A DNA stretch of 31,898 nucleotides, from NCBI GenBank assembly GCA_964440655.1, contig CAYTTA010000023.1, positions 1-31,898 on the forward strand, written 5' to 3'. This stretch comes from CAYTTA01 sp964440655. GTDB taxonomy: Bacteria > Bacteroidota > Rhodothermia > Balneolales > Balneolaceae. Both the position numbers and the translations under genes were made by a program. Position 1 is the stretch's first letter, and each line of letters starts with the position of its first letter. The notes beneath the pieces were generated by a model. It saw only the letters and a program-made list of their open reading frames with translations, was not told where the DNA came from and did not search any database. Shown here piece after piece: positions 17,196 through 24,332 of this stretch.

Positions 17196-17938
17196 TGATC
17201 CGCACCATATTTCTGTTCATTTGGGTGCTGCCCTGGATCTTTTTTCACGGAGAAGCCGCCGCCCAGTTCGAGGGAGTCATTGAGTTTCGCTCCTGGGAGC
17301 CCGGAAGGGTAGGCGCGGGACAGCGTTCCGTCAGTGTCTATGCCACTCCCGACCGGCTGTTCCTGGAGAGTGCGGAGACTTACCGCCCTTTTTCCGGCAT
17401 GAATACCGATGGATTTCTGGTACGGAACGATCTGAATGACTTTGTCATCTTTTCTGCAGACGATCCGGTTGCATTGAAGATCGCCAAAGGAGAGGTGGAG
17501 AATTTCAGCCGCCTGGCCGGTTATCTGCAGGGTTCAGGTAATGCGGTGCCTGGCCGACGGATTGAGGTGACCGGCCGGACCGACCGGATCCGGGACTACG
17601 ATGTGGAGGAGGTCCGGGTCCATGAGGAGGAGCCGGGGAATTACATCTCTGTCTGGCTCACCAGCGAGATCAAGATAAACTGGGGCATTCTTCAGGAGAT
17701 GTGGCACAGCACGCTTGCCGGTCTGGCTCCGACCAATCTGCCGGTTCAGCTCTTCATGAACCGCAACAGTTTTCCTCTTCGCATTGAATATTATCAGGGG
17801 GGGAGGCAGACCGCTCTTGCAGAGGCCGTTTCGGTCCGTGCCGGTCGTGTCGAGCGGAAGAAACTGGAGATTCCGGAAGGCACATCACAAATCGGTTTTG
17901 CGGATCTGATGATGAGAATGATGAGGGAACGCCGGTAG
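17192..17938 (+). CDS. Secreted DUF4412-like protein of unknown function
   Basis: I do not recognise a function. The 248-aa product begins with a signal peptide (hydrophobic residues 4-20, probable cleavage after AAA near residue 25, before QFEGVIEF). It should therefore be exported to the periplasm or outer membrane. The mature start QFEGVIEFRS and the later beta-strand pattern resemble DUF4412, a fold compared with lipoprotein carriers, but this is a weak match by eye. A central segment YISVWLTSEIKINWG and a long hydrophilic C-terminus are the other visible features. It is coupled to mnmA by ATGA and to the next gene by TAGTG, so it is probably made together with the split 5'-nucleotidase. 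Confidence 0.75.
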   Translation: MMIRTIFLFIWVLPWIFFHGEAAAQFEGVIEFRSWEPGRVGAGQRSVSVYATPDRLFLESAETYRPFSGMNTDGFLVRNDLNDFVIFSADDPVALKIAKGEVENFSRLAGYLQGSGNAVPGRRIEVTGRTDRIRDYDVEEVRVHEEEPGNYISVWLTSEIKINWGILQEMWHSTLAGLAPTNLPVQLFMNRNSFPLRIEYYQGGRQTALAEAVSVRAGRVERKKLEIPEGTSQIGFADLMMRMMRERR

Positions 17939-18696
17939 TGGTGCAGATTTTCAGGTCCGGAGGGGTACTCTCCTTCCTGATATTGGTGCTTTTCACCTCC
18001 TGCCGGTCACCTCAGCTGGTCGCCGAAGAAGAGCCCCCTCTGCCCGATCAGCTTTTCTACACCATAGAGGGGAGTGCGGAACCGGAAGGTCCGATCGAGC
18101 AGCAGCTTCGTCCCTGGCGTACGCTCTACGATCGTGCAATGGACAGGCCGGTGGCGGTGGCGGAAGCGGACTTTGCATACGGCCGGCCGGAGAGCCCTCT
18201 GGGCAATCTGGTGGCCGATCTTCTCCGGAACCGTGCTTCACTTGAGATGGAGCGTCTTGTCCATTTTTCGGTCATTCCCCATGGCCGGATCCGGACCACA
18301 CTACCGGAGGGTACCATCCGCCTGGGAGATCTCTATGAGCTCTATCCCGAGAATGAGCGGCTTGTGGTCCTGGAGCTGACCGGGGAGGATGTTTTCCAGC
18401 TTGCAGATGAGATCGCCGCCAGAGGGGGAATGCCGGTAAGCGGCCTTAGAATGACACTGCAGGAGGGCAAGGCGACAGGAGTTCTCCTGCATACCGGAAC
18501 TCCCTCGCATGAAGAGACCTATCTTCTGGCTACGGTGAGCGGGGCAGTGGAATCCGGTCAATTTCTCTCGTTGGAACCAAACTCCATTACGGAATTTCAC
18601 GTATCGGTCAGGGATCTGCTGGTCCGGTCTCTGGCCAGCAGAGGTCATGTCACTCCCTACCTTGATCTGCGAATACGCACATCGGCAACCCCATGA
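17938..18696 (+). CDS. 5'-nucleotidase C-terminal-domain lipoprotein
   Basis: This 252-aa protein consists of a signal sequence plus a stand-alone 5'-nucleotidase C-terminal (substrate-binding) domain. The N-terminus is a lipoprotein signal: hydrophobic stretch 10-19 and lipobox FTSC with C22 as the acylated residue. The domain runs from about residue 75, with PLGNLVADLLR, then IRTTLPEGTIRLGDLYELYP and NERLVVLELTGEDV, all in family order. In UshA-type enzymes this domain follows the metallophosphatase domain in one chain. Here it is a separate gene placed before it. The start is a GTG sharing its G with the previous stop; a second GTG follows directly. Its stop overlaps the next ATG. It should pair with that gene's product at the membrane. 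Confidence 0.87.
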   Translation: MVQIFRSGGVLSFLILVLFTSCRSPQLVAEEEPPLPDQLFYTIEGSAEPEGPIEQQLRPWRTLYDRAMDRPVAVAEADFAYGRPESPLGNLVADLLRNRASLEMERLVHFSVIPHGRIRTTLPEGTIRLGDLYELYPENERLVVLELTGEDVFQLADEIAARGGMPVSGLRMTLQEGKATGVLLHTGTPSHEETYLLATVSGAVESGQFLSLEPNSITEFHVSVRDLLVRSLASRGHVTPYLDLRIRTSATP

Positions 18697-19757
18697 ACCG
18701 AACCCAATTCCTGCTCAAAAGCTGGCTTCTTCTTTCAGGAGGGATGATGGCCAGGGCTTCCGGATTGCTGCAACCTGCAACTGCGGGAGCCGCTCTCCGT
18801 CATCCCGAAGAGCCGGTAGTGACAGGCCGGCATGCATTTGCGGAATCCGGGGCAGACCACTCTTTTTCAGAGCATCCGGCAAACCTGCGGAGTGACGGGG
18901 CATCCGCTTCTCGTATAACCATTCTTTATACCAACGACACCCACGCGCGCATCGACCCGTTTCCGGAACATGCGGTGGAGCATGCCGGTCTCGGAGGAGT
19001 GGCGCAGCGGGCGGAACTTGTCCGGCAGATCCGGCGACACACTCCCCATTGTCTTCTGCTGGATGCCGGCGATCTTTTTCATGATGCGCCATGGTTCCGT
19101 CTTCTTGGTGGTGAGCGTCTTCTGAAGCTGATGTCCGATATGGGATACGATGCGATGGGAATCGGGGAAAACGAGTTTATCGAAGGCCCTGAAGGTCTTG
19201 CCCGGGCGGCTGCCGGCGCCCGCTTTCCCCTGCTGTGCGCCAATTACCGTGTGAAGGGGACCCCGCTGGAGGGGGTGATCCGGCAGTCGGTGATCCGGAT
19301 CGTGGGCGGGATCCGGATCGGTATCTTCGGACTGGGCCTGCGACTTTCGGATCATCTTCAGCTTGAAAAGTACGATGGGGTCCTCTACGGAGATCCTTCA
19401 GAGTGGGCGGAGAGAATGGTGCAGCATCTTCGTCAGAGATACCGTTGTGACTATATCATCTGCCTGAGCCATCTTGGACATCACTATTCCGACGGGCGGA
19501 TCGATGACCTGAAGCTCGCATCCCATGTGGAGGGGATCGATCTTATCATTGGCGGACATACACATACCTTTCTTGAGGACCCGGTTGCAGTGAACAACCC
19601 CGGGGGCGGAGTGACCTGGATCACCCAGGCGGGTCACAGCGGGGTCCGCCTGGGGCGGATCGATCTCATTGCGGGGCCGGAGGGGGAGATCCATGAGCAG
19701 GTTGCGGGGTTCTACTCCATCCGGGAGGAGACAGGGAGAGCGACGAATCTGATGTAG
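18693..19757 (+). CDS. 5'-nucleotidase-type metallophosphatase domain protein with altered catalytic motif
   Basis: This 354-aa protein is the N-terminal (metallophosphoesterase) half of a UshA-like 5'-nucleotidase. The metal ligands are mostly intact: D82 and H84 in TNDTHAR, D127 in DAGDLF, H260 in LSHLGHH, and H289/H291 in GGHTHTF. The motif usually read GNHEFD is here GENEFI (158-163). By alignment to UshA the metal-binding Asn becomes E159, the catalytic His becomes N160, and the following Asp becomes I163. Classical phosphohydrolase activity is therefore doubtful. The first 70 residues form an export region that begins like a Tat signal (MNRTQFLLKS) but lacks the second arginine. It is coupled by ATGA to the C-domain gene. 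It may be a divergent enzyme or a binding protein. Confidence 0.87.
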   Translation: MNRTQFLLKSWLLLSGGMMARASGLLQPATAGAALRHPEEPVVTGRHAFAESGADHSFSEHPANLRSDGASASRITILYTNDTHARIDPFPEHAVEHAGLGGVAQRAELVRQIRRHTPHCLLLDAGDLFHDAPWFRLLGGERLLKLMSDMGYDAMGIGENEFIEGPEGLARAAAGARFPLLCANYRVKGTPLEGVIRQSVIRIVGGIRIGIFGLGLRLSDHLQLEKYDGVLYGDPSEWAERMVQHLRQRYRCDYIICLSHLGHHYSDGRIDDLKLASHVEGIDLIIGGHTHTFLEDPVAVNNPGGGVTWITQAGHSGVRLGRIDLIAGPEGEIHEQVAGFYSIREETGRATNLM

Positions 19758-19817
19758 CGATTGCCAATCCTTTGAACCATATTCTACCCGTTACCGATAA
19801 ACAAACCGGAGGTCCTC

Positions 19818-20129
19818 ATGGAAACGGGAAGGTGGAGTCAATCAAAACTTCAGCGGCTGGCCGTCTCCATTCTGAAATTCGGCTACTATTTGACCGGAAT
19901 CGCATCGATCCTGATGTTCATCCTGCCTTTCTATGCCTGGTTCGTCTGGCTGGAGCCGCGGTTCGGTTATCTGATGAGCGGTCCGGAGATGATCTACGTC
20001 GCGGTGGTGGCAATCGTCTACGGCCTCTTCTTCCTCATCGTCACCGCCCTGCTGGTTGTTCTGCACGGTCTGGGTGAGAAGCTTCTGGTCGTGGAGAGGG
20101 AACCCGTGAAATATAAATCCGGGGAATAG
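19818..20129 (+). CDS. Small two-helix inner-membrane protein of unknown function
   Basis: I do not recognise this 103-aa protein. It has two strong transmembrane segments, about residues 22-46 and 58-83, with short charged ends. A good Shine-Dalgarno sequence (GGAGG, spaced 5 nt) precedes the ATG. It lies 60 nt after the metallophosphatase gene and could be the last member of that transcript. The C-terminal nine residues EPVKYKSGE resemble a repeat unit: the DNA just after the stop is a 15-bp tandem array that would encode similar pentapeptides if one base were inserted (see the repeat entry). The real protein may once have been longer. Confidence 0.75.
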   Translation: METGRWSQSKLQRLAVSILKFGYYLTGIASILMFILPFYAWFVWLEPRFGYLMSGPEMIYVAVVAIVYGLFFLIVTALLVVLHGLGEKLLVVEREPVKYKSGE

Positions 20130-20203
20130 AATCCGTAGAGAAGGAAACCGTGAAGTGGGAATCCGTAGCGAAGGAATCCCACTGACCGGAACCCGCAGGA
20201 GGG
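20100..20203 (+). repeat. In-phase 15-bp imperfect tandem array at the end of the membrane-protein gene
   Basis: Five units of exactly 15 nt lie at 20129, 20144, 20159, 20174 and 20189, each starting GAAnCC. The best pair is GAATCCGTAGAGAAG and GAATCCGTAGCGAAG. A related unit, GAACCCGTGAAATAT, lies at 20100 inside the 3' end of the preceding gene, followed by 14 nt, so the array is out of frame by one base with that gene. In the unit frame the array reads ESVEK, ETVKW, ESVAK, ESH, stop (TGA at 20183-20185). Part of it also forms a hairpin (AGTGGGA 20154-20160 with TCCCACT 20177-20183) without a T-run. It fills the convergent gap before the aminotransferase stop at 20208. Confidence 0.75.
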
Positions 20204-20207
20204 GTTG

Positions 20208-21305
20208 TCAGCCTGAACTCTCCACCCCTGCCGTTCTCTCCACACGGATCCTGTGCGTCCAGCCGTAACGGTCTTCCAGCTCGCCGTTCTGTATTCCGGT
20301 AATGGTGTCGAACATCTCCCTGGAGACGGGACCGATTGAACCATCCCCGATCTGGATGGTGTTGCCCTTGTGATGAATCTGTTTTACAGGGGAGATGACC
20401 GCAGCCGTCCCCGATCCGAAGACTTCCTGGAGCGTTCCGTTCCGACCCGCCTCGAAGACCTCATCGATGGAGATCTGTCTCTCATCCACGGGGATCCCTT
20501 TCTCCCTGGCCAGTTCGATGATTGAACGTCGGGTAACTCCGCTCAGGACGGAACCTGTCAGCCGTGGGGTAATCAGACGGTCGCTGATCCGGAAGAAGAT
20601 GTTCATGGTTCCCACTTCCTCGATGTAGCGGTGCTCGATCGCATCCAGCCAGAGAACCTGTGTATATCCCTTTTTCCGTGCCTCACGGGCGGGAAGAAAG
20701 CTGGCTGCATAGTTGCCCCCGGTCTTCGCTTCACCGGTTCCCCCCTTCACCGCTCTCACATATCCATCGGGTGTGGTCAGAGAGACCGGGTTGAATCCTT
20801 CCTTGTAGTAGGCCCCGACGGGACTTGTGATGATATAGAAATGGTATCTGCTGGATTCCACAGCGGCAATGTAATCATCCGAAGCATAGATCAGGGGTCG
20901 GACATAGAGGGCATGTCCTTTCTGCCTGGGAACCCATTTCGCATCGAGTCTCAGGAGCTCCTCCAGGCCACGGATGAAGAGATCGTAATCGAGGGTCGGA
21001 ATACAGATCCGGCTCGCAGATGCGTTGAGCCTCTCGAGGTGGTCTTTCGGCCGGAAAAGCTGGACGGTATCGTCATCCGCATAGTAGGCTTTCATACCCT
21101 CGAAGACCGACTGCCCATAATGAAGGACATTCATCGCGGGAGTGATCGTGATGGGCCCGAAGGGAAGGATACGGGGATTCTGCCAGCGGCCGTCAGCCCA
21201 GACCATTTCGAACATGTGATCAGAAAAGATCCGGCCAAACTCGAGCTTGTCGAAGTCCACTTCGCCAATCCGGCTCTTTTCTGTGGGAGTTATTTTGATT
21301 TCCAT
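20208..21305 (-). CDS. ilvE: Branched-chain amino acid aminotransferase
   Basis: This PLP-dependent fold-type IV transaminase interconverts leucine, isoleucine and valine with their keto acids. At 365 aa it is a class II BCAT, close to the eukaryote/Bacillus-type enzymes, which are longer than E. coli IlvE. Visible features are LHYGQSVFEGMKAY (61-74), the arginine-rich RPKDHLERLN, the PLP lysine K194 in GGTGEAKTGGNYAAS, YIEEVGTMN (228-236), and the C-terminal phosphate-binding region around EVFGSGTAAVISPV. The ATG at 21305 has a good Shine-Dalgarno sequence (GAGGAG, spaced 7 nt). It stands alone on the minus strand, converging with the central block and divergent from the UDG-family gene. No other ilv genes are in view. 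Confidence 0.96.
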   Translation of the reverse strand: MEIKITPTEKSRIGEVDFDKLEFGRIFSDHMFEMVWADGRWQNPRILPFGPITITPAMNVLHYGQSVFEGMKAYYADDDTVQLFRPKDHLERLNASASRICIPTLDYDLFIRGLEELLRLDAKWVPRQKGHALYVRPLIYASDDYIAAVESSRYHFYIITSPVGAYYKEGFNPVSLTTPDGYVRAVKGGTGEAKTGGNYAASFLPAREARKKGYTQVLWLDAIEHRYIEEVGTMNIFFRISDRLITPRLTGSVLSGVTRRSIIELAREKGIPVDERQISIDEVFEAGRNGTLQEVFGSGTAAVISPVKQIHHKGNTIQIGDGSIGPVSREMFDTITGIQNGELEDRYGWTHRIRVERTAGVESSG

Positions 21306-21518
21306 CGATGGACTCCTCGATTATCTGATTCAAACTATAAAGATACGCTCTTTTTATTAAAAAGTATCTGTACGCAAAAAGGTGGAGGTGAAAGTTTTTT
21401 CGGATTGAACCGGCCGGCGTTATCTTCCGGACATCTGCCGGCAGGAGAGCTCAGGGAGCCGTCGAAACGCCGGTCCGAAAGAGACCGGCCCGAAAGAGAA
21501 AGAAGGAACTCGTGAATC
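21306..21518. promoter_or_regulatory. Divergent promoter region of ilvE and the UDG-family gene
   Basis: This 213-nt gap must hold promoters for both directions. An AT-rich stem-loop lies at 21350-21364 (CTTTTT and AAAAAG around ATT), flanked by GATA (21342-21345) and TATC (21365-21368). On the minus strand, TATCTTTA (21338-21345) matches the Bacteroidota -7 element TAnnTTTG at 7 of 8 positions and lies about 35 nt upstream of the ilvE start, but I see no -33 TTG at the right distance. The half nearer the UDG gene is purine-rich. Confidence 0.3.
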
Positions 21519-22244
21519 ATGAGGACACTGAACCATAACGTTGCAGGAACCGGACACTCCGGGGTGGGTCGGTTCATCGATGAACTGAGGAAGAATCCGG
21601 CAGGCCCCCTTTTCAATCCCTGGTATGATCGGGATCCGGAGAACGATGCCACCCCCCATGCTCCCGAGATCCGCCGGGAACAGCTCCGGACCTATCTGGA
21701 AGAGAGGCTGGGTAAGGCGAAACTGCTTCTTGTTGCCGAGGCCGTGGGCTACCAGGGGGGGCATTTTACCGGTATTGCCATGACTTCGGAACGAATCCTT
21801 CTTGGGCATCAGCAGGAAAAGTACGGAATACGGCCGGATCATGTATTCCGAGGGCGGAAACCCGTTAGAACGAGCCGGAGCGAGGTGAACCGGAACGGAA
21901 TGAGCGAACCCACCGCGACGATCGTCTGGGGGGCGCTGGTTGATCTCGGCATCAATCCCTACGAAGTAGTCCTCTGGAATGCGGTACCCTGGCACCCCTG
22001 GAATGGCAACCGGGGACGCCTGAGCAACCGCACACCCACCGAACGGGAGCGGAAAAAGGGGCTGAAGCTCCTGAACAGCTTCCTTTCTCTCTATCCGGAA
22101 GCCCGGCCGGTGGCGGTGGGACGCAAATGCGAAGAGAGCCTTTCCGAACTGGGGATCGGACATCAGGCGGTGCGCCATCCTGCCAACGGTGGTGCGCCTC
22201 GTTTTCGCGCCCAGCTTCGGGAACTGATCCGTCCGCTTGCATAA
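21519..22244 (+). CDS. Uracil-DNA glycosylase superfamily protein (divergent)
   Basis: This 241-aa protein belongs to the UDG-like superfamily, whose members remove uracil or related bases from DNA. The first motif is AEAVGYQGGHFTG (73-85), where families 4 and 5 have GEAPG followed by a catalytic acid; a strand-turn segment WNAVPWHPW follows near residue 150. The second motif is RHPANGG near residue 220, where the HPS motif is expected. The motif GYQGGHFTGIAMTSE is typical of an uncharacterised UDG-like subgroup. No Fe-S cysteine set like that of family 4 is seen. Activity is therefore an inference from fold. It is divergent from ilvE and 125 nt upstream of the acyl-CoA synthetase gene, with a GGTGC-AAAG-GCACC hairpin (22269-22282) between them. 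Confidence 0.82.
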   Translation: MRTLNHNVAGTGHSGVGRFIDELRKNPAGPLFNPWYDRDPENDATPHAPEIRREQLRTYLEERLGKAKLLLVAEAVGYQGGHFTGIAMTSERILLGHQQEKYGIRPDHVFRGRKPVRTSRSEVNRNGMSEPTATIVWGALVDLGINPYEVVLWNAVPWHPWNGNRGRLSNRTPTERERKKGLKLLNSFLSLYPEARPVAVGRKCEESLSELGIGHQAVRHPANGGAPRFRAQLRELIRPLA

Positions 22245-22369
22245 TCAACGGCTGATTCCGATTGTGCAGGTGCAAAGGCACCCTCCGGAGGCCGACGGGA
22301 AACAGCATCCCATCTGATCGGCGGAAGCTCCAGTAACTGCCGCGATGGTACCCTTATGAAAACCGATTT

Positions 22370-24310
22370 ATGGACAGTCGCATACTTGCCCCCAATCTGG
22401 CCGAGCTCTATCTGAAGGCGGCGGACCGGTATGACTCTCTGCCGGCATTTGCAACGCGGCGGGAAGGGATCCGTTGGGAACCAATCTCATTCCGGGAACT
22501 ACGTGACCGGGGTCTGGAACTGGCAACCGGACTTATTGAACTCGGAGTAAGGCAGCGTGAGCATGTGGCACTCTTTTCCGATAATCGGGAGGAGTGGATC
22601 GTGTCCGATTATGCGATCCAGTTCTGCGGTGCGGTCACGGTTCCGAAGGGGAGTGATGTGACCGACGAGGAGATTCTCTACATACTCAGTCACGCCGACA
22701 TCCGCTTTCTCTTTGTCGAGTCCCGGACGATGCTCGAGAGGGTAATGGGATTCCGTCAGCAGCTGCCCGGTCTCCAGGAGATCATTCTGATGGACAGGCC
22801 CGCCATGAAGATGCAGGGTGGAAACGGGTATCGTCTTCTAACAGAGGTTCAGGCGATGGGCGGAAGATTGAGGGAGGAGGGAGACCGCAGGGCGGAAGAG
22901 CGTGTTGCAGGGATTGACCCAGAGGATCTTTTCACACTGATCTATACGTCCGGAACAACCGGTACACCAAAAGGGGTCATGCTGACCCATGCCAACATCA
23001 TGTCCCAGCTGGAGGTGATCCCGATCCGGCTTCTCTGCACCGACCGGGTACTCTCCCTGCTCCCTGTCTGGCACATTTTTGAGCGTCTCTTCGAGGTTTA
23101 TACGATCAGCTGCGGGACCTGCACCTATTACACATCTGTGCGGACGCTGGCCGAGGATCTTCAGCTTGTCGAGCCCACCTTCATGGGGTCGGCTCCCCGA
23201 CTCTGGGAGAGCCTCTATCAGAGGATCCTGCTCCGCGTGGAACACTCCCATCCCATCCGACGGACTCTGTTCCGGATGGGGCTTCTCATGGGAAGATGGT
23301 ACAGGGAGTCGCTCTGGCATCTGCGGGGGGACCATCTTCAGCTGCAGCCGGAACCGCTCTGGAAGAGGTGGGGCGGAAGGCTCCTTCATCTGGTGCGGTG
23401 GGCCGTGGTCCTGCCCTGGTACGGATTTTTCAATGTGGCAGTTCTCGAGACGATCCGGCAGGGGGCGGGCGGTTCGCTGAAAGCCACCATTTCCGGAGGG
23501 GGGGCACTGCCGGCAGAGATCGACCGATTTTTCAATTATATCGGGATCCCGGTTCTTGAAGGGTACGGAATGACGGAGACATCGCCGGTTCTGGCTGTAC
23601 GGACTCCGGACCACCTGGTGGTGGAGACCGTTGGACCCCCGGTGGGCAGGACCGATGTTCGGATTGTCAATCCGGAGACGGGTGAGCTTCTCTGGCCTGT
23701 GAAAGGCCCCGACCCCGGGTGGGGCCGGAAAGGGGAGATCCAGGTCCGGGGGCCGCAGGTGATGAAAGGGTACTACAAGGATCCGCAGCTCACGGAGCAG
23801 ATTATAGGGGATGGCTGGATGAGAACCGGTGATCTGGGAATGATGACGGCAAACGGCTGCCTGAAGATTGTGGGGCGATGGAAATCGACCATTGTTCTAT
23901 CGAGCGGGGAGAATCTGGAGCCCGAACCGATCGAGATGCGGCTCAATCAGAGCTTCCTGATCGACAACTGCATGGTGGTGGGCCAGGATCAGAAGCAGAT
24001 CAGCGCGCTCATTGTTCCGGATCTGGAAGAGTTCCGGCGCAGGGGATTTGTCGCGGAAACTCTTGCCGCGCTGGTCGCACAGCCCGCCGTGGAACAGATG
24101 ATCCGTGAGGAGATCCGGACAATCATCTCACCCGGCAACGGATTCAAAAAGCATGAACTGATCCGGGATTTCCGCCTGCTGGAGAAGCCGTTCGAGCCGG
24201 GGGACGAACTGACCACCCTGTTCAAGCTCAGGCGGCATGTGATCCGTGAGAAATACGCGGAAGTGATCCGCGAGCTCTATTCACGGGAACCGGTCGTCAC
24301 CGCGGGTTAA
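22370..24310 (+). CDS. Long-chain fatty acid-CoA ligase (AMP-forming)
   Basis: This is an ANL-superfamily enzyme that activates long-chain fatty acids to acyl-CoA through an acyl-adenylate, usually at the inner face of the membrane. At 646 aa it matches the long-chain FadD/FAA group. The ATP-binding P-loop IYTSGTTGTPKG starts at 191, the second motif GYGMTETSP at 398, and the motif TGDLG contains D488. The hinge GRWKSTIVLSSGENLEPEPIE follows it, and the C-terminal FKKHELIRDF (about 590) supplies the adenylation lysine. An insertion around 290-365 with basic and aromatic residues (LVRWAVVLPWYGFF) is typical of long-chain ligases and may touch the membrane. It is 22 nt upstream of the BASS transporter gene, so they are probably one operon. 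Confidence 0.94.
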   Translation: MDSRILAPNLAELYLKAADRYDSLPAFATRREGIRWEPISFRELRDRGLELATGLIELGVRQREHVALFSDNREEWIVSDYAIQFCGAVTVPKGSDVTDEEILYILSHADIRFLFVESRTMLERVMGFRQQLPGLQEIILMDRPAMKMQGGNGYRLLTEVQAMGGRLREEGDRRAEERVAGIDPEDLFTLIYTSGTTGTPKGVMLTHANIMSQLEVIPIRLLCTDRVLSLLPVWHIFERLFEVYTISCGTCTYYTSVRTLAEDLQLVEPTFMGSAPRLWESLYQRILLRVEHSHPIRRTLFRMGLLMGRWYRESLWHLRGDHLQLQPEPLWKRWGGRLLHLVRWAVVLPWYGFFNVAVLETIRQGAGGSLKATISGGGALPAEIDRFFNYIGIPVLEGYGMTETSPVLAVRTPDHLVVETVGPPVGRTDVRIVNPETGELLWPVKGPDPGWGRKGEIQVRGPQVMKGYYKDPQLTEQIIGDGWMRTGDLGMMTANGCLKIVGRWKSTIVLSSGENLEPEPIEMRLNQSFLIDNCMVVGQDQKQISALIVPDLEEFRRRGFVAETLAALVAQPAVEQMIREEIRTIISPGNGFKKHELIRDFRLLEKPFEPGDELTTLFKLRRHVIREKYAEVIRELYSREPVVTAG

Positions 24311-24332
24311 CGCCTCCAATTGAGGACAGATT

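Noticed and set aside
20129..20203. The 15-bp tandem units as a CRISPR array
   Set aside because: Units are contiguous, only 15 nt, degenerate and without spacers; there are no cas genes in the window.
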